Assembly: GCA_963942565.1 (NCBI GenBank)
Contig: OZ012699.1
Coordinates: forward strand, 29,042,131-29,106,130
Length of the DNA: 64,000 nucleotides
Direction: 5' to 3'
Source of the DNA: Maea johnstoni
Taxonomy: Eukaryota; Annelida; Polychaeta; Spionida; Magelonidae
This document shows positions 42,386 through 52,842 of the stretch, piece after piece; position 1 is the first letter of the stretch, and every line of letters begins with the position of its first letter. The position numbers were made by a program, and so were the translations under genes. Below the pieces are notes generated by a model. That model was not told where the DNA came from and did not search any database. It saw nothing but the letters and a program-made list of their open reading frames with translations.

Positions 42386-43099
42386 AGGGTTGCAGGAGAT
42401 TTCGTAACCAAACATCTTCGTACCCAAACATCTTCGTACCCAACAGATTTCGTCACCACATTTTCGTACCCAAAGGAAATTGATTGAATTAGATAATGGC
42501 AAATAAATCACGTATTTTATAATTGAAGTCAGGTATAGACAGGTGGAAAATAAGGAATTTGGGATTTGTTGGGGAAAATTGTGTTGTTTACTTCTTGACA
42601 ATCTTGTGTACGAAGTTAGCGGTCGATTTTCCATCTAACTTTCGTTTCAATTGACAAGTAATAGCGAGCGCGCCAGCGCTGCTGCACAAAGTGCAGCTAG
42701 CGCAAGCGAGCATTCATGTAACGTACGTGTGTGTACGTATGTAGATACAATGTATACATTCAATCTGTATATGTACCAGAAAAGTTTTGAGGTGCCAACA
42801 ATGTGGTCTCACGCGCGAAAACGGAAGTATTATTTAGTACATCCGGTCACGCAGGCGCAAGTTTCTGAAGTCTGAAGGGAAGTCTGGGAAATGAACATCA
42901 CCTTTTGCTTTCAGGGCATATTTTGCCGCCAGATCCTTTTATATTTCGAGCATTGCTTTGACACGTAATAAGTATGGAGTGTTCCCTTCGAATTGAATCA
43001 AAATAGCGTTTCGATCAAGCATCACGCGAAACTACGCAACAAAGTAACATTGCAATGCTCACGCGACGTCGGGGAAAGCCGACAGGCGGTGACGGGGTG
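42386..43099. other. GTACCCAAA repeats and gene-free flank
   Basis: At 42400-42475, TTCGTACCCAAACATC-like units repeat three to four times. A flanking 120-bp block (AGGTGGAAAATAAGGA to CTTTCGTTTCAATTGAC, 42540-42656) recurs at about 45045-45150 near a second array of the same units. No gene. Confidence 0.55.
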
Positions 43100-44745
43100 G
43101 TGGACGATATGTTGAACAGTAAAACTAAATTTATAAATACTCGCTTTTCTGTGGGTCAATTTTATTGCGGTTTGAAGCATTAAAACCGGCACAACACATT
43201 CTACTTGCCACTTAGTTCTCTCTCAAATCTGTTGCGAAATGAGGATTTTGCGACAGGTTGAAATCGTTGCAGTTTTAATGCCAATTTTTTTCGCTCAATT
43301 TATGCTATCTTTTGGTCAGTATGAAATGAAATCATCCGAAGCTGCACGTTTCCGTGGCTCAATTTTCATGCGGTTTAAATTGTTAGAACCGCCACAATTT
43401 CTTCTACACACCTCTGAATTTGCTTTTAAATCTGTTGAGAAATAAGGGTTTTGCGACAGGTTGAAATTGTAATTTTAATGCCAATTTCTTCGGCCAATCT
43501 ATGCTATCTTTTGGTCAGTAATCAAATCATCCGAAGCTACGCCTTTCCGTTGGTCTATTTAAATGCGGTTTGAATCGTCAGAACCGCCATAATTTCCTCT
43601 AACTGCTTCTCAATTTACGTTTAGATTTGTTGAAAAATGAAGATTAAGGGACAGGTTGAAATTGTAAATTTTATGCCATTTTTTTCCGCTTAATCTTTGC
43701 TCTATTGGGCAGCATATAATGAAAACATCCAAAGCTACGCCTTTCCGTTGGTCAATTTTAATGCGGTTTAAATCGTTAGAACCGCCACAATTTTTTCTTC
43801 ATGCTTCTTAATTGACTGTCAAATCTATTGAAACATGCAGATATTGCGACAGGTTGAAATCGTTGTAATTTTAAAGCCGTTTTTTTCGCTGAATCTATGC
43901 TATCTTTTGGTCAGTATGAAATGAAATCATTCGAATCATACATGCTTTCCGTTGGTCAATTATAATGCGGTTTGAATCGTTAGAACCTCCACCATTTCCT
44001 CTAAGTGCTTCTCAATTTGCTTTTAAATTTGTTGAGAAATGAATATTAAGGGACAGGTTGAGACTAATGTAAATTTTATGCCAATTTTTATTTCGCTTAA
44101 TCTATGCTTTATTGGTCAGTATGAAAAGTAATCATCCGAAGCTACACCTTTCGGTTGGTTAATTTTAATGCAGTTTAAATCGTTATAAAGATAAAGATAT
44201 TGCGTCAGGTTGAAATCGTTGTAATTTCAATGCCAATTTTTTCGCTCAATCTATGCTATCTTTTGGTAAGTATGAAATAAAATTATCCGAAGCTACGCCT
44301 TTCCGTTGGTCAACTTTAAATCGATTTAAACCTTTAAAACTGCCACAATTTCCTCTACGTGCTCCTCAATTTACTTTTAAATCTGTTGAAAAAGAAAGAT
44401 TTAGGGACAGGTGGAAATTGTTGTAAATTCTATGCCATTTGTTTTCTTTTGGTCAGTATGAAATGAAATCATCTTAGTGAGTTTGATGACATCATCAGTA
44501 GCGGTAAAAGTTGCCACAGTGGTGGACCCAATGTTTACGGCAAAAATCAATTACTCGCCAGGTTTCAAATTTCAAAATCTCACAATTACTTCTACTAGCC
44601 TTTTACTGCTCTATTAAACCTCTTACAAAATGATGATTTTGCGACAGGTGGAAATGGTAGTGATTTCATACAATTAATCTTATCTGGTCAGAACAAAAAA
44701 AATCATCCGAAGCTTCGCGCTCGCTTCCTGGCCATGCCAGCATCA
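43100..44745. repeat. ~200-bp satellite, main array (about 8 units)
   Basis: The landmark GACAGGTTGAAATCGTTG occurs at about 43252, 43454, 43651, 43847, 44052, 44204, 44405 and 44643. Each unit contains TCTATGCTATCTTTTGGTCA, CATCCGAAGCTACGCC, TTTCCGTTGGTCAATTTTAA and GCGGTTTAAATCGTTAG. Units differ by many substitutions, so the array is not young. Confidence 0.85.
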
Positions 44746-45703
44746 TATTATTGTAAGCATTGAAAGAAATGTTTAAACATGCGAAGTATCCTATTTGATT
44801 TTAGGCTATAAACGAACATTTCTAGTGCCCCTATATCTGCCTTAGATGAGCAACCACTATCCAAATGTCTGCCTAAACACGCTGGTCGCGAAACCGGAAG
44901 TAGCGCCATTTTGAAGGTATAGACTTTTTGAAAGTATAATAATTCAATGCGTAATTGGCGTGCGGCATCAAGAATAAACAAGTTAACAACATATAAGGTA
45001 GGCAAGTTCCTTTATAAGTATCTATAGGAGAGGAATGTCAACGCAGGTAGGTGGACAATAAGGATTTTGTGGGGGGAAATTGTGTTCTTGTGTGCGAAGT
45101 TAGCGATCGATCTTCCAGTCTTTCCATCTAGCTTTCGTTTCAATTGATAATATCGGCGAATTTCAGCCACGGTGTGTGAGCTTTGATCGCTATTTTCGGC
45201 AACCATCAGCTAACGAAAATCGTAATTAATAAAAAGTGTCCGATATTTGCGAGACTAGATGGTTTTATTAGGCAATGGTAACGAACTCTCTTGGGTGCGA
45301 AGCTGCTTGGGTACGAACCAGTTTGGGTACGAACCAGTTTGGGTACGAACCAGTTTGGGTACGAAGTCTCCTGATTTCAACCAGAGACATTGATTAAATA
45401 GACCTCTCTGACTAAACAAAGTCTCGTTTCGTCTGAATAAGTGTAGATGATGGACCAATCGTATTGACATTTTCACACATTAGAAGAAATCGCCATGTTT
45501 AATTTAGATTGACAGTGGGACAAGTGTTAAGTTGGGTAAGATCATTAGTGTAAGGATTAGTCTAATCCTTCCCTACATCAGAGAAATACATCGGTCTACT
45601 CATCTCAGCCTACATGTAACTAATTTTCTAAAATTAGATCTGTCACTGTCACTGTGTTAGAAAACCCAAGGCCGGGCAAGGAGCACTAGTGCCAAGTTGA
45701 AGT
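44746..45703. other. Gene-free region with 16-bp tandem repeats
   Basis: At about 45300-45365 the 16-bp unit GAACCAGTTTGGGTAC repeats about four times. At about 45418-45478 a piece of the foldback family (CTCGTTTCGTCTGAATAA) occurs. No gene. Confidence 0.55.
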
Positions 45704-46517
45704 TATAGGGATTAAGATCCGCCAGGCGCATTGGTGCAGATTTATAGCCGAGACGTAGGTGTTTGTTTCAAAAGATGAGGCCGCCAAGGCCGAAGCAACA
45801 AACACCCATGGCGAGGCTATAAATCTGCACCAATGCTCAGTGACGGGTCTTTATGGCTATTATAGCGAGTTTGAGTGATGAAAAATTAAAACAACTGTGA
45901 AAATGACACGAAAATTATGTTTTCTAATGGTTGCTGAGCCTGAAATCTGGTCCCGGCTCAGGAGCCTCAGTCTGGATTTGGTACGGGCTCAGGAGCCTCA
46001 TCCTGGATTTGGTCCTGGCTCACTGCTGTGAACCGGGACCACTTTAAAGCCACAGAAACAGCTTCTCACTGAACATAGTGTGTTTTCCAAGCCTAGGTAT
46101 TTTCATTGCAATGCGCTATAATATAGGGATTAAGATCCGCCGCTGAACATTGGTGTCGATTTATAGCCTTGGAGGCCTCAGCTTTTGCAACAAACCCCTA
46201 CGTCTCGGCTATAAATCTGCACCAATACTCAGTGGCGGGTCTTAATGGCTATTATAGCGAGTTTGAGTGATAAAATATTAAAACAACTCTGTTCAAATGA
46301 CACGAAAATCATGTTTTCTAATGGTTGCTCTCAGCCTGGATTTGGTCACGGCTCAGGAGCCTCAGCCTGTATTTGGTCCCGGCTCAGGAGCCTCAGCCTG
46401 GATTTGGTCCCGGCCCACTGCTGTGAACCGGGACCACTTTAAAGCCAGAAACAGCTTCTCACTGAACATAGTGTGTTTTTCATGCCTAGGTATTTTCATA
46501 GCAATGCGCTATAATGG
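45704..46517. repeat. 418-bp tandem duplication with hairpin and 31-bp sub-repeats
   Basis: Unit 1 is 45704-46121, unit 2 is 46122-46517. Each starts TATAGGGATTAAGATCCGCC and ends AATGCGCTATAA. Each begins with a long inverted repeat (arms around GGCTATAAATCTGCACCAAT, 45730-45769 with 45798-45837 in unit 1). Each then has a run of 31-bp units containing CAGCCTGGATTTGGTCCCGG. In unit 2 the hairpin loop region is turned round relative to unit 1. Non-coding. Confidence 0.8.
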
Positions 46518-46729
46518 TTTGTTGGGGCACAGACCTGTGGCTGTGCTGTGTTTGGCGAACCATCAAAAGATTGGGAACAGGTCAAGATGACCACCTCTCC
46601 CAAAACCATGATATTGTAGTGATTAGCTAAGGCAATAAATTCTAAATTAAAATTTAGGATTTAAAGAAATGGTCAAGCTGACTAATAAAAATTCCAGTCA
46701 CTTAAGTGCTTTTAGGACTAATGGTTATT
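46518..46729. other. Short spacer
   Basis: Nothing supported. Confidence 0.4.
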
Positions 46730-46896
46730 GGGTTTAAGTTATGCCTGAAGACTTGGGTGGTGGATAATCATAATGTCAGCTGAGGTCGCTGGTGTTGAGT
46801 GAAAGCTGATGGCGGAGCCTGAAGCTTTCACTCTTTCACACCAGTGGTTGAAGATGACATTTTCACCACCCAAGTCTTCAGGCTTAACTTAAACCC
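46730..46896. mobile_element. Foldback MITE
   Basis: The 33-bp arms at 46730-46762 and 46864-46896 are near-perfect inverted copies (TGCCTGAAGACTTGGGTGGT and its complement). A second inner stem pairs CTGGTGTTGAGTGAAAGC with its complement. The whole 167 bp could fold into one long hairpin. Confidence 0.75.
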
Positions 46897-48403
46897 ATTT
46901 ATAGTGGGTTTTATGATATATTTTACTTGTATTTCAAGTGTTATTCGTACATATTTGCTTATACTAGACTGTTGACCTACATCTTGAATGACCCGGATGA
47001 GAGCAGAGTCTTCTGGGTAAATTTCAGGTCAAAGGTCACAGGGTCACAGAAGCTAGAACACCCCTAAGGGATGAATAATCAGTAGATCTAGGAGTTCAGT
47101 TAATTTATCCAGTATCACACAATTTCATATTTACTAATTTATAGGGATGGGGACCGCGGACCGGTTCATATGTGAAACCGGCCTGAGCATTGCGGTTAAC
47201 CAGTCAAAAACCGGACCTCCCTCTACACGGTTCGGTTTTCTATGCATGCACAGGGTTCCTGGAGGCGTAATAAAACTGTCAGCACCTACCTCCTCGCTGG
47301 CCTCACAATGTCTGCCAAGCGCGACGATCAAACAGCCATTTCAAAATCTCTCAAGTCTGGTACCCTGCCTGGAAGCCTTCTGAGCATAGAGAAAGTGGCC
47401 AGGGAGCTAGTATATAGGAACTTTCCAGAACTTTCCAGTTCAGGCAAGTTCAGCCATGCATTCCATTGCGTAGTTTCGTATCCAAGAAATGTCATTAATA
47501 TACCAGAAAAGAATGTCTGTGGGCTTGCCCCTTCAAACATTTTTCAGAAAAAGGGGTTGCGGTTAATTGGGCTCTGTGCGCTTATCAGGACAAATTTGGT
47601 AGCTTGCGCCATCTCTTTGTTGTGATGTCCGTCCCAAACTTGTTTTATTCAGGAGGTTGTTGCCAGCTCGGGAACTGGTAGATTGCGAAGGATCTCTACG
47701 TGAGGATAATTACCCACATTCCTTGTGCTTCCATTTCGTCCACTCGCCTTCCTTCAGCTGCCCCTTGTTGCTGCTAGCGATCGGCCCTGATGTTCTTTCT
47801 TGAAACACTTTCTTGAACTTTCTGTGTTCTGTGTTAATCATTCTTAAAAGGATACAAAGAGGGTTTGACAAAACCCCTTTCACTATTCAAAATATTGATA
47901 ATCTTGATTAGAAGTGGCTTTTTCTTTTAAATTTGCTTTTAAACTGATGAGGTGGATCTCCATCTGTTAAAAGGACTTCTCCCCCCTCATACAGAATGAA
48001 CCCCCTTCACAGATATCTTGAAATTTCCCCTGTTCATGTATGATGTCAGAAGTCCATTGGTTACTGTCACTTTGTGGACTGTCCGACAAGTTTTTTTTTA
48101 ATCCAAAATAGTTTTAAATTGGTACATTTGTGGGTGTCCTAAAACTTGATGTACAAAATTCAAGTTTCTACCTTTTGGATGGGTATGGAATTATAAATTA
48201 TCTGTATTTTTTTAAAGTGAGGCTGATTGTTTGTTTCTGTATTCCACCACGTATGTGCCACAAACTAATCCTGGAGCATGGTTAGTATGTGGTAGTTTCA
48301 CAGTTTCAACTGAGAATATCATGGGAGATTTATAGGCAGTTTCTGTATACGTCAAACTAATATTCAGTTTTCCTCATTTTGAACATCTTATCTGTCTTTT
48401 CAG
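46897..48403. other. Gene-free region and presumed intron before gene C
   Basis: At 47143 TATAGGGATGGGGACCGCGG starts a GC-richer stretch to about 47.64 kb, with repeated ACCGGTTC-like motifs; it may be a worn hAT-type element, but its frames match no transposase I know. From about 48.22 kb the sequence GTGAGGCTGATTGTTTG matches the DNA before gene B. A CTTTTCAG acceptor ends at 48403. Confidence 0.4.
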
Positions 48404-48630
48404 ATCCATGACTGTGACAGGTGCATCAACCAAACTACTATGTGACTGAACCTTCTGCACATGGCGGATAGAATCAATTAAGGTACAGGTTAGAAGGTCA
48501 TCATTTCTGCATTCTGGAGAGATTATCAGGTTTCGGGCTCTACTCTATGGAACTACAATAGAAGTTAATCAGGGAGCAACCAATTCCAAGTATTGCCAAT
48601 TTTACCGTCAGATAAATAAATACTAAAAGG
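48404..48630 (+). other. 5' UTR exon of zinc-finger gene C
   Basis: Begins ATCCATGACTGTGACAGG and is homologous to the first 230 bp after the acceptors of genes A and B. Stops in all frames make it untranslated here. Confidence 0.5.
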
Positions 48631-50388
48631 ATGCCGAGTGGGAAAAGACCCTACCAGTGCAATGAATGTGACAAGGCATTCACAAGTCCTTCTGGTCTGG
48701 CATATCATAAGGGGATACACAGTGGGGAAAGACCCTTCCAGTGTGGTGAATGTGACAAGGCATTCAAATATCCGTCTCATCTGGTAAAGCATAAGAGGAA
48801 GCACAGTGGGGAAAGACCCTTCCAGTGCAATGAATGTGACAAGGCATTCACAGTATCTTCTGTTCTGGCAACACATAAGAGGATTCATAGTGGGGAAAGA
48901 CCCTTCCAATGCAATGAGTGTGACAAGGCATTCAAAGAACCTTCTGGTCTGGCACAGCATGTGAGGATACACAGCAGGGTAAGGCCCTACCAGTGCAATG
49001 AATGTGACAAGGCATTCAAATTTCCTTATCATCTATCAGAGCATAAATGGATACACAGTGGGGAAAGACCCTTCCAGTGCAATGTATGTGACAAGGCATT
49101 CACAAGTCCTTCTGGTCTGGCACATCATAAGGGGATGCACAGTGGGGAAAGACGCTTTAAGTGCAATGAGTGTGACAAAGGATTCAGATATTCTTCTCAT
49201 CTGATACAGCATAGGAGGATACATAGTGGGGAAAGACCCTTCCGATGCAGAGAATGTGGCAAGGCTTTCAGAAATTCTTCTTATCTGTCACAACACAAGA
49301 AGGTACACTGTCCATCACTGCACAAGAAGGTACACTGTCTGTCACAGACCAAGAAGATACACAGTGGAGAAACACCCTTCCAGTGTGGTGAATGTGACAA
49401 GGCATTCACACGATCTTCTAATCTGGCAGCACATAAGAGGATACACAGTGGAGAAAGACCCTTCCAGTGCAATGAATGTGACAAGGTATTCACACGATCT
49501 TCTAGTCTGGCAGCACATAAGAGGATACACAGTGGAGAAAGACCCTTCCAGTGCAATGAATGTGACAAGGCATTCACACGATCTTCTAGTCTGGCAGCAC
49601 ATAAGATGGTGCATAGTAATGACAAACCCTTCCAGTGCAATATGTGTGACAAGGCATTCAAACAATCTTATGGTCTGGCAGCACATGAGAGTATACACAG
49701 TGGAGAAAGACCCTTCCAGTGCAATGAATGTGACAAGGCATTCACACGATCTTCTGGTCTGGTAAAGCATAAGAGGAGAATACATTGTCCGGAAAGACTC
49801 TTTCAGTGCAATGAATGTGACATGGCTTTCACACACCCTTCTCATCTGGCAAAGCATATGATGATACACAGTGGGGAAAGACCCTTCCAGTGCGATGAAT
49901 GTGACAAGGCATACCGAGATTCTTTTTCTCTGATCCAGCATAAGAGGATACACAGTGGGGAAAGACCCGTCCATTTTGAAGAAAGTGAAAAAGAACCATC
50001 GTTATCAGAACCAAGGCAATGGATTGTCGTAAAAGAACAGTGTCTCCCTATAAAGCAAGAGTTGGAGGTGGAAAATGCTAGTAGCATATTAGAAAAACAA
50101 GAAAACCTTGTTGTTAGAGAACAGTGTCTCTCTATAAAGCATGAGTTGGAGGAGGAAAATGCGAGTAGCATATTAGAAAAACAAGAAAACCTTGTTAGAG
50201 AACAGTGTCTCCCTATAAAGCAAGAGTTGGAGGAGGAAAATGCGAGTAGCATATTAGAAAAACAAGAAAACCTTGTTGTTAGAGAACAGTGTCTCCCTAT
50301 GAAACATGAGTTGGAGGAGGAAAATACTAGTAGCATATTAGAAAATCTTGTTGTTAGAGGGCAGTGTCTCCCTATAAAGCAAGAGTGA
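48631..50388 (+). CDS. C2H2 zinc-finger protein C
   Basis: A 585-residue nuclear DNA-binding type protein with 15 C2H2 fingers from the first residues (MPSGKRPYQCNECDKAF) to about residue 450. Between fingers 8 and 9 is an odd insert from a tandemly repeated 27-30 bp segment (HCPSLHKKVHCLSQTKKIH) that replaces a normal linker. Fingers 9, 10, 11 and 13 are nearly identical, with TRSSSLAAH or TRSSGLVKH in the helix, a sign of recent internal copying. The tail holds five roughly 28-residue repeats (EQCLPIKQELEEENASSI and LEKQENLVV). IKQE, IKHE and MKHE fit the SUMO consensus; the EKQE positions do not. The frame stops at 50388, earlier than the relic end at about 50560. Confidence 0.85.
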   Translation: MPSGKRPYQCNECDKAFTSPSGLAYHKGIHSGERPFQCGECDKAFKYPSHLVKHKRKHSGERPFQCNECDKAFTVSSVLATHKRIHSGERPFQCNECDKAFKEPSGLAQHVRIHSRVRPYQCNECDKAFKFPYHLSEHKWIHSGERPFQCNVCDKAFTSPSGLAHHKGMHSGERRFKCNECDKGFRYSSHLIQHRRIHSGERPFRCRECGKAFRNSSYLSQHKKVHCPSLHKKVHCLSQTKKIHSGETPFQCGECDKAFTRSSNLAAHKRIHSGERPFQCNECDKVFTRSSSLAAHKRIHSGERPFQCNECDKAFTRSSSLAAHKMVHSNDKPFQCNMCDKAFKQSYGLAAHESIHSGERPFQCNECDKAFTRSSGLVKHKRRIHCPERLFQCNECDMAFTHPSHLAKHMMIHSGERPFQCDECDKAYRDSFSLIQHKRIHSGERPVHFEESEKEPSLSEPRQWIVVKEQCLPIKQELEVENASSILEKQENLVVREQCLSIKHELEEENASSILEKQENLVREQCLPIKQELEEENASSILEKQENLVVREQCLPMKHELEEENTSSILENLVVRGQCLPIKQE

Positions 50389-50560
50389 GGAGAGGAAGAT
50401 TCTGGGTACAGTGTGTAAGCAATAAAGCAAAAACTTGAGTAAAATGGCACTATTATATTAGAAAAACAGGAACACTTTGTTAGAGGACAGTGTCAAATTA
50501 AGAGTTGGAGGAAAATGTAGGTAACATATCAGTAACACAGGAAAACCTCGATGTCTGATA
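50389..50560 (+). pseudogene. Relic end of gene C tail
   Basis: After the stop of gene C the DNA still shows another tail repeat (GAGGACAGTGTCAAATT, GAGTTGGAGGAAAATG) and ends GAAAACCTCGATGTCTGA. That matches the last codons and stop of gene B (ENLDV). So gene C once read through to about 50560 and has lost its last repeat through an early stop after IKQE. An AATAAA lies at about 50421. Confidence 0.65.
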
Positions 50561-50702
50561 TAACTTCGATAATCATCTATAAATAAATAATCACCTGGTA
50601 AAGAAAACCACCTTGTTACAGCTCTGGATGGTCAAATTTCTGATGTCAGTTGCCAAAAGGACCAACTGTAGTGATCAGGAGGGTTTGGTTTTACTGTATG
50701 GA

Positions 50703-51145
50703 GGACCAATTAGGGCTGCACTCACCACTCACGAAATCGAGTGGCTCGAGCCCTGGGGCAAACTCGCCGAGCTCGAGCTGAAATGTTCAAATCGTGAGAT
50801 TGTCTATGTTAGGAACACAAACGTACCACAGAGCACCTAACACACATTATAAACATACATAACTGCTTATCGCTGTCATGTCTTCTTTACCATCTCCAAT
50901 GTATACATTCAATCGGTGTTGAGTGTTATTCTGACCTTTGTTCCTCGTCAGCACGTTTTGAAATTAAATAAACATGGCAATATTGATAAATCTCCGCCAA
51001 TAAATATTTATTTCTTAATAGCTGGGGTGGAAAATAAGTATTTTTTTGGAAAATCGGAACGTCCGTGAGCTCATGAGCTCACGAGTCAAACGGGTGGTGA
51101 GCTCATGAGTTGATCTCCCTCCGTGAGTGCAGCTCTAGGACCAAT
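50703..51145. mobile_element. hAT-like MITE with 8-bp target duplication
   Basis: GGACCAAT at 50703-50710 and 51138-51145 exactly flank a 427-bp element with ends TAGGGCTGCACTCAC and GTGAGTGCAGCTCTA (one mismatch in 15). An 8-bp duplication and TAGRG-type termini are the hAT signature. The interior has several CGAGCTCG- and TGAGCTCATGAGCTCA-like palindromes. Non-coding. It lies 150 bp past the relic end of gene C. Confidence 0.85.
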
Positions 51146-52514
51146 CAAATATAATTTACGAATATAGGATCAATAGTAGCATTGTAATATTTCATTTTAG
51201 AGTTAAATACAATTCAGACATCTTAAATAGCCATTCTAAATCCAAGGAGTAGAGGGACATACAAATGACAAATTAGGACGTTAAGACATTTTAGGCAGAT
51301 CAAGCTGACAATGCAAAATGCTATGTAAATGTCAAAAGACTTTGAAAAATGGTAAAAAAGATTTACTAAAGATCTTTCCAACATGTGTTCTTGACAGTAC
51401 ATTTATATGTCATTCATTTGTTGTTTCTATGCAGGCTACAACAAAAGAATTTGTCTGCCACGCAAAATTGGTATAAAATTCCTTCATGTATATACTGTTA
51501 CATGTCATTTTGTGTGGTTTAAGGTGCCGCCACTGACTGCATGCTATCTCTCACCACTGCCTGGGTATGTGAGAAAGTTGCCAGTGACTTGGGGTTAGGC
51601 AGTGGTTTCCACCGGGTACTCCGGTTTCCTCCACTATTTACAACTAGTCACGAATTGGCCACAATATGGCATAAATGTGACGAAAAACAAAATTCCAAAT
51701 TCCAGTCAAGTAAGAGGAAGTACTGATTGCAATTGATCATATTCATTATATTATTCAATTAACATTAAAATATTTTGTTAATATGCCAAGTGGTACCAGA
51801 ATTACACTTTTTCAGTCTAAGTGCTCAATATTTTTGAAGTAACAGCTTATAGCCACGTTTTACATGGTTATGTAGGTCTAATGAAGGTCTTTGGGGACAT
51901 TTTGAGTTTCAACATTTTCCTTTCAACATTCTCTAAAATATGCTAAATTATGTTCAGTTATCTTGTTGTTTGACTAGTTTAATTTGCAGAAACTTATAGT
52001 GTAGTATAGTGGTTGCATTATGTGTATTAACCATGCAACAACTTTTTTTAAATTTCAAATTGCACACATGCAACAGGATTTTTATTCTCCATAGACATTC
52101 AAAAGTCAAATTCACAAAATCAAATCTCATAACTAAATGAGCGTAGATAACTATATGGTAAAATATATACAAAAACATAGTAAGGGATGATATCCCTAAT
52201 AGTCAACGTCGTTCTTTTGTATGAAAATACCCAGTATGTTATACAAAATGAGAATTTTGTACTTTACAGTAATACAGAGGTTTTTATTTCTTGTCCAGCC
52301 AAGGTGATGTTTAAGTCTGTTCAACTAGATGTTTCAATAAGGTATACAAACTATATTTTGTAGAGGGGTCAGATCTAGGAAAATCAATAAAGATTTCTAT
52401 TTTTCATCAAAAGTTATAGTATTGATTTGGATTACTTCATGGGATCTCCTTATAGTCCTTACAAATGATTAATTACAATTGAACTCATTTATGCTTGCAT
52501 CGGCAAAAAGCAAC
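51146..52514. other. Gene-free region
   Basis: Around 51.58-51.66 kb, GGGTACTCCGGTTTCCTCC resembles a conserved motif found in dispersed repeats, and a diverged copy lies near 11.16 kb. No gene. Confidence 0.4.
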
Positions 52515-52842
52515 CCAGGCCACAACATTTACTTTTGCGGCGACTTGCCCAGTACGGCAAGCGAGCTTCAACTTTCACTTGCCCTACTCCAACTTTCGCC
52601 TGCCCTTGAAATAGTGTATGTTTTATGTTTCATTTCAAACCAAGTAGAATATGGTGCCGGCATGTGAAAGCATAATTTATAGGAAAATCTTAGATGCCAG
52701 ACCACAAAACTTGCACACATTAACAAAAGTAAAACCTGAAATATATATAGCATTCTTGCCCAGATACAGTTTTCACTTGCCCTTCTGCTAGGAATAACAA
52801 ATTCTACTTGCCCGGGGCAGTGGGGCAAGCCCTGCAACCTGG
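52515..52842. mobile_element. CTTGCCC-rich hAT-like MITE
   Basis: Ends CCAGGCCACAACA and TGCAACCTGG are inverted copies with mismatches. The interior repeats CACTTGCCC and GGGGCAAGC, as in the element at 13.24-13.63 kb. No clear target duplication. Confidence 0.5.

Noticed and set aside
47143-47640. Frame with MSAKRDDQTAISKSLKSG as a transposase
   Set aside because: Short, no catalytic motifs or zinc finger, and interrupted soon after; kept only as a possible worn element.
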